Shown in pieces: positions 6,796 through 13,263 of a DNA stretch of 18,107 nt; the first letter of the stretch is position 1; every line of letters begins with the position of its first letter. The DNA comes from DATBHM01 sp036557505 (GTDB lineage Bacteria; Actinomycetota; UBA4738; JACQTL01). The stretch covers positions 1 to 18,107 of the forward strand of contig DATBHM010000230.1 of assembly GCA_036557505.1 (NCBI GenBank), given 5' to 3'. Under the pieces are notes generated by a model that saw only the letters and a list, made by a program, of their open reading frames with translations, was not told where the DNA came from and made no database searches. Both the position numbers and the translations under genes were made by a program.

Positions 6796-8364
6796 ATGGA
6801 GGGGAGTCCACTGTTCCGACCGCCGGCCGGCCGGGGGCTGTCGGCACGCCGCCGGGCGGCCCGCCGGCGCAGGAACACACTGTTCGGCGCCATCGTCGTG
6901 GTCGCCCTCGTCGCCGTCTGGCTCGGACCGATCCACGGCGCCCCCATCTTCAACCACACGAAGGCCGAGGCCACCGGCGAACCCGGAGGGGGCGGGACGC
7001 CCACCTCACCGGGGACCACCGTCCTCCCGCCGGGAAAGAACCCGATCAAGCACATCGTGTTCCTGATCAAGGAGAACCGGACGTTCAACCACTACTTCGG
7101 CGCCTACGGGCACGGCGCCGTCGGGGCGACCGAGGGGGGGACGCTCGTGTGCACCGGCAGCCCGAAGCACTGCGAGCCGGGGCCCACGTACAAGCTCACC
7201 CCGGCCGTGGACCAGCAGCCCCACGACATCACGCACGGCTTCTCGTCGGGGCTGTACTCGATCGACGGCGGCCGGATGGACGGCTACAACATCATCGGGT
7301 CGGGCGAGGACATGAGCGGCTACTCGATCATGGCGCGCGGGCCGTGCGACGCCTCCAAGGGGACGAGCGGCGAGGGTTGCATTCCCAACTACTACGCGTA
7401 CGCGGACCGCTTCGTCCTGGCCGACCACTTCTTCACGTCGATGTACGGGCCCACGTTCCCCGAGCACCTGTACACGATCGCCGCGCAGTCCGACGGCATC
7501 GTGGACAACAAGTCGACTGTGGACCACCCGGGCTCGTACTGCACGGACCCCACCGAGTTCACGCCGCATTTCCCGCTCGCCGGCCCCGGCGCCCTCACGC
7601 CCGCCCAGCTCAAGGAGATCATGGGCTACGAGGACAACGTCACGTCGGCGATCCCGGACATGCTGCTCAAGATCGCCCACTTCTGGAAGGACATCCGCAC
7701 CTGCATCAACATCAAGGTGCTGGCCGACGAGCTGCAGCAGCACCACATCTCCTGGAAGTACTACGCGGAGGAGGACATCTGGCAGAACGCGATGCAGGCC
7801 ATCGACCACGTGTGGAACGGTCCGATGCGCTCGCACGTGCAGGACCCCACGCACTTCATCGACGACATCAAGGCCGGCAAGATGCCCGCGGTGTCCTGGC
7901 TGGTGCCGCCCGAGCCCTACAACGAACACCCCGGCAGCAACGTGAGCGTGTGCGCCGGGGAGAACTGGACGGTGCAGCACATCAACGCGGTGATGCACAG
8001 CAAGTATTGGAAGTCCACGGCCATCGTCGTCGTGTGGGACGACTTCGGCGGCTTCTACGACCCGGTGAAGCCGCCCCACTTCGACGTGATGGGCCTCGGG
8101 CCGCGGACGCCTGCGCTGATCATCTCGCCGTACACCATGCACGGAGACAACCCGGAGGGCGGCTCCGTTGACCACACCCCGTACGAGTTCTCGTCCGTGC
8201 TCGCGTTCATCGAGAAGACGTTCGGGCTGCCGGCGCTCACGCACCGGGACAAGCAGGCCAGCCCGCTGGCCGGCGCGTTCGACTTCGCGCACCCCGACTT
8301 CGACCCGCTGGTCCTCGACTACCGGACGAACTGCCCCTACGGCAGCGACCTGTTACCCGAATAG
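6796..8364 (+). CDS. Membrane-anchored PF04185-type phosphoesterase, subgroup A copy 1
   Basis: This 522-residue member of the phospholipase C/acid phosphatase (AcpA) superfamily hydrolyses phosphoesters outside the membrane. The N-terminus is Arg-rich (residues 13-26) and followed by one hydrophobic helix (about 29-45) with no cleavage site I trust, so a signal anchor is likely; then a Gly/Pro/Thr linker. The catalytic domain runs from about 82 to 520. HIVFLIKENRTFNHYFG supplies Glu93-Asn94. MYGPTFPEHLY holds Thr220, the probable nucleophile by analogy with the family. NEHPG supplies His378, WDDFGGFYD Asp415-Asp416, and VDHTPYEF Asp459-His460. The usual D-H-x-P-P following GGFYD is DPVKPP here, so the His is lost. 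ATG 6796 is chosen because the frame before it is Arg/Pro-rich and a TAGGTT box sits just upstream. It converges on the RTX gene 21 bases away. Substrate cannot be predicted. Confidence 0.88.
   Translation: MEGSPLFRPPAGRGLSARRRAARRRRNTLFGAIVVVALVAVWLGPIHGAPIFNHTKAEATGEPGGGGTPTSPGTTVLPPGKNPIKHIVFLIKENRTFNHYFGAYGHGAVGATEGGTLVCTGSPKHCEPGPTYKLTPAVDQQPHDITHGFSSGLYSIDGGRMDGYNIIGSGEDMSGYSIMARGPCDASKGTSGEGCIPNYYAYADRFVLADHFFTSMYGPTFPEHLYTIAAQSDGIVDNKSTVDHPGSYCTDPTEFTPHFPLAGPGALTPAQLKEIMGYEDNVTSAIPDMLLKIAHFWKDIRTCINIKVLADELQQHHISWKYYAEEDIWQNAMQAIDHVWNGPMRSHVQDPTHFIDDIKAGKMPAVSWLVPPEPYNEHPGSNVSVCAGENWTVQHINAVMHSKYWKSTAIVVVWDDFGGFYDPVKPPHFDVMGLGPRTPALIISPYTMHGDNPEGGSVDHTPYEFSSVLAFIEKTFGLPALTHRDKQASPLAGAFDFAHPDFDPLVLDYRTNCPYGSDLLPE
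7939..8061 (+). repeat. Near-identical coding block shared with 10671-10793 (inverted copy, left)
   Basis: This 123-base segment encodes residues 382-422 of the first phosphoesterase and matches the reverse complement of 10671-10793 at 115 of 123 positions, by direct comparison. It spans the WDDFGG catalytic strand. It is a paralogue-derived inverted repeat, not a mobile element. Confidence 0.8.
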
Positions 8365-8384
8365 CGGCGGTCGTCTCCCGGCAT

Positions 8385-9866
8385 TCAGCGGGGGAGCTCG
8401 CATTCCTTCCGCAGGTCGCCCCGGTCGTCGAAGCAGGTGTTGAGACCGGTGCCGCCGTCGCTCAGGTCACCGCCACGCCCATCGAGGACGTTCAACAGGT
8501 CGTTCCCGGGCCCTCCGTGCAGCCAATCGATGCCGGTCCCCCCGATGAGGGAGTCGTCGCCGTCCCCGCCGTCGACGTGGTCGTTGCCCGCGGCTCCCTC
8601 GATCCGGTCGTCCCCGCCGTCGCCGTACAGCCAGTCGTCGCCCCGGCCGCCCTCGATGGAGTCGTCTCCGGAACCCCCGTGGATGACGTTCCCGTCCGAG
8701 CCGACCCCGCCGAGGATGAAGTCGTCGCCGGCTCCCCCGGTCACGTGGTCGAATCCGTCGCCCGCGAAGATGACGTCGTCGCCCCCGTTGCCGTCGATCG
8801 TGTCGGCGCCCGGACCGCCGCACAGGAGGTCGTCGTCCGGTGTTCCCCGCAGCGTGCTGCCGCCGACGGCGGCCTGGCGCGTGCAGAGCGGCTCCCAGTC
8901 GGGATCCTCGGACTGCCGGTCCACGACGACGTGGGGCGCGGCGTCCGGGCGGGCGTCCATCATCATGGTGCGGTCCCCCCGCTGGAACAGGAGCTTCGTC
9001 CCGTCCGGTGAGAACACGGGGTGGCCGTCCGACGCGCCCTGCGGTGGCGTGGTGAGGCGGACCGGCGACACGGAGAGTTCCCCGGTGCGCTCCGGCAGGA
9101 CGACCGGGACGCGGATCTCCCACAGCGCGCCCTGGTCGGCGTACGCGAGCAGGAAGGAGTCGCCGTCGCGGTGGGAGTCCCACGCGGGATCCCGTCCCGG
9201 AAGGAGGGCCAGGTCGACCGCGTTCCGGATGAAGAGCCCTCCGGGGGACATCAGCCGGAGCCCGGGAGTTCCGTCCGTCCACCGCACGTAGGCGAGCAGG
9301 CCCTGGTTCGGCGACCACACCGGATTGGTGTTGCTCACCCTCGCGTCGGCGTTCTTCGTGAGGTCCTGCTGCCCGGTCCCGGTCCACGACATCGTCCAGA
9401 TGTCCGAGGAGGCCGGCCCTCCGTTCCAGGGGCCGCCGGCGTACGCGATCCGGCCGCCCCCCGTGGACCACGCGGGCGTCGACTCGTTGCGATCGGAGGT
9501 CCGGGTGAGGTCCTCCAGGCCGGCACCGGTCCTGCCCATGCTGTACACGTCGCCCGGTCCACCCGGCGCCCCCCCCACGAACAGGATGCGGTCGGGCTCG
9601 ACGAACCACATCGGCGAGGCCTCCCACATGCCGTCGTGGCGGGTCAGGTCGACGGCGCCCGTCCCGTCGGCGGCGGCGATCCACAGGTCGGAGGAGTCCT
9701 TCGCGGAGGGACCCGGGCCGACGAAGGCGATCATGCCGTTCTTTCCGGTGAACGCGGCAGCGGGCGACGCGACCACGAGGAGGCAGACGAGCGCGGCGAC
9801 GCCCACGGCGACCGCGCCCCGGACCCTGGAGAGCAACGGCGATGCGCGATGTCGACGTGAGGACAT
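8385..9866 (-). CDS. Secreted TolB-like beta-propeller protein with C-terminal RTX calcium-binding repeats
   Basis: The product has 493 residues. Residues 1-38 are a Sec signal peptide (Arg-rich start, hydrophobic core at 19-34, cleavage after AAA38). Residues about 40-325 carry TolB/PD40-like blades (for example LWIAAADGTG, PAWSTGGGRIAYAG, PVWSPNQGLLAYV, PVFSPDGTKLLFQ). Residues about 340-475 hold roughly a dozen GGxGxDxxx nonapeptides, which bind calcium in a beta-roll. A short tail has two cysteines (478, 489). The RTX units lack a type I secretion context and the protein has its own Sec signal, so it is probably exported unfolded and folds in extracellular calcium. ATG 9866 is chosen because AAGGGAG precedes it by five bases; the upstream TTG at 9881 overlaps that site. 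It is last in the minus-strand series. Its role (adhesin, calcium-dependent binding partner of the phosphoesterases, or other) is unknown. Confidence 0.88.
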   Translation of the reverse strand: MSSRRHRASPLLSRVRGAVAVGVAALVCLLVVASPAAAFTGKNGMIAFVGPGPSAKDSSDLWIAAADGTGAVDLTRHDGMWEASPMWFVEPDRILFVGGAPGGPGDVYSMGRTGAGLEDLTRTSDRNESTPAWSTGGGRIAYAGGPWNGGPASSDIWTMSWTGTGQQDLTKNADARVSNTNPVWSPNQGLLAYVRWTDGTPGLRLMSPGGLFIRNAVDLALLPGRDPAWDSHRDGDSFLLAYADQGALWEIRVPVVLPERTGELSVSPVRLTTPPQGASDGHPVFSPDGTKLLFQRGDRTMMMDARPDAAPHVVVDRQSEDPDWEPLCTRQAAVGGSTLRGTPDDDLLCGGPGADTIDGNGGDDVIFAGDGFDHVTGGAGDDFILGGVGSDGNVIHGGSGDDSIEGGRGDDWLYGDGGDDRIEGAAGNDHVDGGDGDDSLIGGTGIDWLHGGPGNDLLNVLDGRGGDLSDGGTGLNTCFDDRGDLRKECELPR

Positions 9867-9887
9867 CCGGGCTCCCTTCAAGGGCCG

Positions 9888-9927
9888 ATGCGACTGCCCC
9901 CACGTCGCATGACCGCCGGTGGCGGTC
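9888..9927. repeat. Two adjoining perfect inverted repeats upstream of the RTX gene
   Basis: The first has seven-base arms ATGCGAC (9888-9894) and GTCGCAT (9904-9910) around nine bases. The second follows without a gap: GACCGCC (9911-9917), GGT, GGCGGTC (9921-9927). They lie 22-61 bases upstream of the RTX start and about 60 bases after the lipoprotein stop. They could be a terminator-like structure without a U-tract, an operator, or a leader structure of the RTX mRNA. Confidence 0.5.
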
Positions 9928-9984
9928 CCCGCTCACCCTCGAATATCGGCTCCCGGACCCGGATTCTGGACCGCCGGAGCGATG

Positions 9985-10371
9985 TCAGCAGCTGAGCTTG
10001 TCGATCGCGTTCTGGAGGGCCTGCTGCCCCTGCGGGACGCCCTGCTGGGTGAGGAGGGCGTGGCGGAGCTTGACGGCGGCCGCGGCGAGCACCTTGACCT
10101 TGGCCGCGTCGGCCTGGTCGCCCGCGGTCACGAAGGCGGCCCGGTCGATCTTCAGCCGGGTCAGGAACCGGGTGAGGGCGTCCGGGCGGAACCCCGACTG
10201 GATCAGCAGCAGGTCCTGGCAGAGCTGCTGCCGCGCCGCGTCGACCTTGGCGCCCCCGCCGCCGCCGCTCGGCGTGGGGGTGTCCTTCGACCCGCCACCA
10301 CCGCCACAGGCGGCCAGCATCAGCGCGGCGGCGGTCGACACCGCGACGAAGGTTGATCGGCGGCGCGTCAT
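9985..10371 (-). CDS. Small secreted lipoprotein of unknown function
   Basis: This 128-residue protein has a lipoprotein signal: MTRRR, a hydrophobic core at 8-19, then LAAC with Cys22 as the lipidated residue. A Gly/Ser/Thr-rich linker (23-40) leads to an alpha-helical domain of about 85 residues (VDAARQQLCQDLLLIQ to the end). Cys51 and the C-terminal Cys128 are the only other cysteines and may form a disulfide that staples the helical domain. I recognise no family. Its ATG overlaps the TGA of the upstream phosphoesterase (ATGA), so it is translated with it and is a candidate anchor, chaperone or regulator of that enzyme. No ribosome site of its own is needed if coupling holds. Confidence 0.8.
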   Translation of the reverse strand: MTRRRSTFVAVSTAAALMLAACGGGGGSKDTPTPSGGGGGAKVDAARQQLCQDLLLIQSGFRPDALTRFLTRLKIDRAAFVTAGDQADAAKVKVLAAAAVKLRHALLTQQGVPQGQQALQNAIDKLSC

Positions 10372-11900
10372 TCCTGGGTGAGGTCCGATCCGTAGGGACA
10401 GTCGGATCGGTAGTCCAGGTGGAGCTTCGCGTAGTCCGGATGCTTGAAGTCGAACGCCCCCGATAGGGGGTCCGCGCGCTTGTCCCTGGCGGTCATCGGC
10501 TTCAGGTGGAACGTCTTCTCGATGAAGGCCAGCACGGACGAGAACTCGTACGGCGTGTGGTCCACGAGGCCGCCCTGGGGGCCGTCGCCCTGCCGGGTCC
10601 ACGGCGAGATGATCAGGGCCGGGACGCGCGGGCCGAGTCCGAGGACGTCGTAGTGGGGCGGCGGCTCGTGGTCGTAGAACCCCCCGAAGTCGTCCCACAC
10701 GACGACGATCGCCGTCGACTTCCAGTACTTGCTGTCCATCACCGCGTTGATGTGCTGTACCGTCCAGTTCTCTCCGGCGCACACGCTCACGTTCGCGCCC
10801 GGGTGCTCGTTGTAGGAGTCGGGCGGGTTGAGCCAGGAGACGGCCGGCATGTGCCCCGCCTTGATGTCGGTGATGAACTGGGTGGGGTCCTGGACGTACT
10901 TGCGGTCCTTGCCGTTCCAGACGTGGTCGATCGCCTGCATGGCGTTGTAGATCTCGTCCTTCGGCGTGTAGTACCGCCAGCTGATCCCCTTCTTGTCCAG
11001 CTCGTCGGTGATCAGCGGGATGTTGAAGCACATCCGCTGCTGGTGCCAGTAGTCGGCGATCTTGAACACGTAGTCGGGGTAGTTCCCCGGCTCCCGGACG
11101 TCGTCCTCGTATCCCTTGATCTGCTTGATCTGCGCCGGGGTGAGGTTCGGGATGTCGAAGGCCGGCGCCGTCTCCGACGGGTCGTCGCACATCGTCGGCG
11201 TTCCCCGCTCGGTGTGGATGTTCTGCGGGTTGTCCACGATCCCGTAGTCCTGGGCGGCGATCGTGTACAGGTGCTCCGGGGTGGTCGGGCCGTACATGGA
11301 GCTGAAGAAGTGGTCGGCGAGCACGAACCGGTCGGCGTACTTGTAGTAGTCGGGGATGCAGCCGCTGCCGTTCTTCTTCGCGTCGGCGTCGCTCTGGGAC
11401 GGGTCCACGGTGCAGTTCCGGCTCATCACCGCGTAGCCCGACTTGTCCGTGCCGTCGAGGATGGTGTTGAAGCCGTCCATGCGCCCGCCGTCGATGGACA
11501 GGATCCCCGAAACGAAGGCGTGCGTGATGTCGTGGGGCTGCTCGTCGATCCCCGGCGCGAGCGGGATGTTGATCTGGGTCTTGTCGTCGCTGGCGAGGCC
11601 CTTGCCCGAGGTGGCGCCGTCGGCCCCCGGGTACTTCCCGAAGTAGTCGTCGAAGGTCCGGTTCTCCTTGACGAGGAACACGATGTGCTTGATCGGGTTC
11701 TTCACGTGCACGGTCTGCCGGGACCCGGTCGGGCTGGGAGTGTTGGTGGACGAGGTCTTCTTGCCGCCCGCCCAGGGCTTCCAGACGAACACCACGATCA
11801 GGGCCGCGATCAGCAGCAGTGCGACGACGACAGTGCGGATCCGCCGCCGGCGCATGCGCCGGGACATGCCGCGGCTGCCGAACCCTCGAGGAATCTGCAT
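10368..11900 (-). CDS. Membrane-anchored PF04185-type phosphoesterase, subgroup A copy 2
   Basis: This is a 510-residue close paralogue of the gene at 6796-8364. The N-terminus is Arg-rich (residues 5-22) with one hydrophobic helix at about 23-40, then a Ser/Thr/Pro linker; a signal anchor is likely. Catalytic motifs are HIVFLVKENRTFDDYFG (Glu79-Asn80), MYGPTTPEHLY (Thr206, probable nucleophile), NEHPG (His366), VVVWDDFGGFYDHEPPP (Asp403, Asp404, Asp410, His411) and VDHTPYEF (Asp447-His448). Unlike copy 1 it retains the DHxPP histidine. The ATG at 11900 is preceded by GAAGG at about ten bases. The stop overlaps the lipoprotein start (ATGA), so the two form a coupled pair. Eighty-one bases separate it from the propeller gene upstream. 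Phospholipase C or phosphatase activity are both possible. Confidence 0.9.
   Translation of the reverse strand: MQIPRGFGSRGMSRRMRRRRIRTVVVALLLIAALIVVFVWKPWAGGKKTSSTNTPSPTGSRQTVHVKNPIKHIVFLVKENRTFDDYFGKYPGADGATSGKGLASDDKTQINIPLAPGIDEQPHDITHAFVSGILSIDGGRMDGFNTILDGTDKSGYAVMSRNCTVDPSQSDADAKKNGSGCIPDYYKYADRFVLADHFFSSMYGPTTPEHLYTIAAQDYGIVDNPQNIHTERGTPTMCDDPSETAPAFDIPNLTPAQIKQIKGYEDDVREPGNYPDYVFKIADYWHQQRMCFNIPLITDELDKKGISWRYYTPKDEIYNAMQAIDHVWNGKDRKYVQDPTQFITDIKAGHMPAVSWLNPPDSYNEHPGANVSVCAGENWTVQHINAVMDSKYWKSTAIVVVWDDFGGFYDHEPPPHYDVLGLGPRVPALIISPWTRQGDGPQGGLVDHTPYEFSSVLAFIEKTFHLKPMTARDKRADPLSGAFDFKHPDYAKLHLDYRSDCPYGSDLTQE
10671..10793 (-). repeat. Near-identical coding block shared with 7939-8061 (inverted copy, right)
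   Basis: This segment encodes residues 370-410 of the second subgroup A phosphoesterase. Eight of 123 bases differ from the copy at 7939-8061: seven are silent and one changes His to Asp. The two copies flank the RTX and lipoprotein genes in opposite orientation. Confidence 0.8.
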
Positions 11901-11981
11901 TGGCCGATTACCTTCTCATACCGATCGCGGTTCGGCGTCGAGTTCGCCGGGACGCATGGCGAGACGCCGCGATCGCCGCCG

Positions 11982-13229
11982 TCACGGCGACTCCGGGACG
12001 GGCAGCACGGTCCAGCCGGCGCCGTCCCTCGCCTCGGAGAGGGCGTGGCCGATGGGCGAGCCGTGCCACTGGACCCCGGCCGCCCGGCAGTCCGCCGGCC
12101 GGGTGCAGGCGACCGCGGCCAGGGCGCTCGAGGTGGAACCCGGCGGGGCGGGAGGCCGGTCGACGCTCCACGTCGCGCCGTTCCACGACTCCGCGAACGC
12201 GTTCACCTTGCCCTGCAGGACCGCGGAGCCGACCGCGACGCACGAGTCCGGCCCCGGGCAGGACACGTCGGCGAGCTCGGTGTCGGGCGACCCCTTCGCG
12301 TCCACGGTGGGGAGCACCGACCACGCCGACCCCCGGCTGATCTCCGCGAACGACGCGTATCTCCCGTCCGGCCTGCGCTGGTACCCGACCGCGACGCACC
12401 GATCGGCGGTGGCGCAGTCGATCGCCTGGAGCTCGGTGTCCGCCGACCCGGCGGGGTTCCTCGACCGCTCCGGGCTCCACGTCGTGCCGTTCCATCGTTC
12501 GATCAGTGGGGCGGCGCCGTTGAACAGCTCGTCGTACGAGTAGTGCCCGACCGCCACGCACGACGTGGGGGACGTGCAGTCGACGTCCGTGAGGACCTCG
12601 TCGTCGGCGAACCGCAGCCGGCGAGGAAGGGCGAGCGTCCATCTCGATCCGTCCCACCGCTCCGCCAGGGCGAGGTCCTCGCTGATCCGCGTGCCGAACT
12701 CGCCCACCGCCATGCACGTCGATGACACGCACGAGACGCCGCTGAGCGACGAGTCGATCGCCCTCGGAGGAACCGCCTCCGGCCGGGGCACCCAGTCCGT
12801 GCCGTCCCACGACTCGGCGTAGGGCCGGTCGCCGGACGACCGCGAGCCGAAGAAGGGCGTGGGAAGCTCCTGTTCGCCCACCGCCATGCAGGAGGCCGGC
12901 GTGGGGCACGACACCGAGGCGAGGCTGGTGTCGCCGAGCTGCTCGGGTGGGGCTGGGGGGTGGGCGGTCCAGGTGTCCCCGGAGGAGACGGCGGCGTACG
13001 GGACCGACACGCCGTAGACGCTGCCCATCGACCCGACGGCGACGCACGTGCCGGCGGCGGGGCAGGCCACGCCCTGGAGCCCGCTGCCCTTCGCCGTGGC
13101 GCGCTGAGGGGGCGGGTCGCTCGTCGTCGCCCGGGCGACGACACCGGCCGCGACGAGGGCCCCCACCGCCACGACGGGCACCACCCAGATCCGCCCGGCG
13201 GACCGTTTCGTCGTTCCCTGTCGTCCCAT
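11982..13229 (-). CDS. Secreted/anchored seven-repeat cysteine-pair protein, probable seven-bladed propeller
   Basis: The product has 415 residues from ATG 13229; a GTG two codons earlier is equally possible, as neither has a clear ribosome site. A hydrophobic helix (about 15-33) serves as signal or anchor. From residue 51 to the end there are seven repeats of 51-59 residues, starting at L51, L103, L162, L213, L267, L319 and L370. Each has the pattern L-x-x-V-x-C-x(4-5)-C-x-A-x-G, and most close with an A-E-x-W-[DN]-G-x-x-W strand. The cysteine pairs are 56/62, 108/114, 167/172, 218/224, 272/278, 324/330 and 375/381, and they account for all 14 cysteines. Such repeats occur widely in actinobacterial secreted proteins of unknown function. 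The gene starts 34 bases after the ABC permease stop, so it is probably in that operon. The propeller fold is inferred from repeat number and length. Confidence 0.82.
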   Translation of the reverse strand: MGRQGTTKRSAGRIWVVPVVAVGALVAAGVVARATTSDPPPQRATAKGSGLQGVACPAAGTCVAVGSMGSVYGVSVPYAAVSSGDTWTAHPPAPPEQLGDTSLASVSCPTPASCMAVGEQELPTPFFGSRSSGDRPYAESWDGTDWVPRPEAVPPRAIDSSLSGVSCVSSTCMAVGEFGTRISEDLALAERWDGSRWTLALPRRLRFADDEVLTDVDCTSPTSCVAVGHYSYDELFNGAAPLIERWNGTTWSPERSRNPAGSADTELQAIDCATADRCVAVGYQRRPDGRYASFAEISRGSAWSVLPTVDAKGSPDTELADVSCPGPDSCVAVGSAVLQGKVNAFAESWNGATWSVDRPPAPPGSTSSALAAVACTRPADCRAAGVQWHGSPIGHALSEARDGAGWTVLPVPESP

Positions 13230-13263
13230 GCCCACGGTGTGCCTGCCGGACGGCGCCGCTTCG

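Noticed and set aside
7006..8292. A 428-codon open frame on the minus strand
   Set aside because: It is opposite a phosphoesterase with all catalytic motifs and shows only Arg/Val/His-rich shadow composition.
8437..9291. Repetitive Ser/Pro-rich open frame on the plus strand
   Set aside because: Its periodicity is the antisense image of the RTX nonapeptide repeats, not a separate gene or a DNA satellite.
10506..12725. A 739-codon open frame on the plus strand
   Set aside because: It lies antisense to the second phosphoesterase and the propeller gene, is Val/Arg/Gly/His-rich without motifs, and results from high third-position GC in the real genes.
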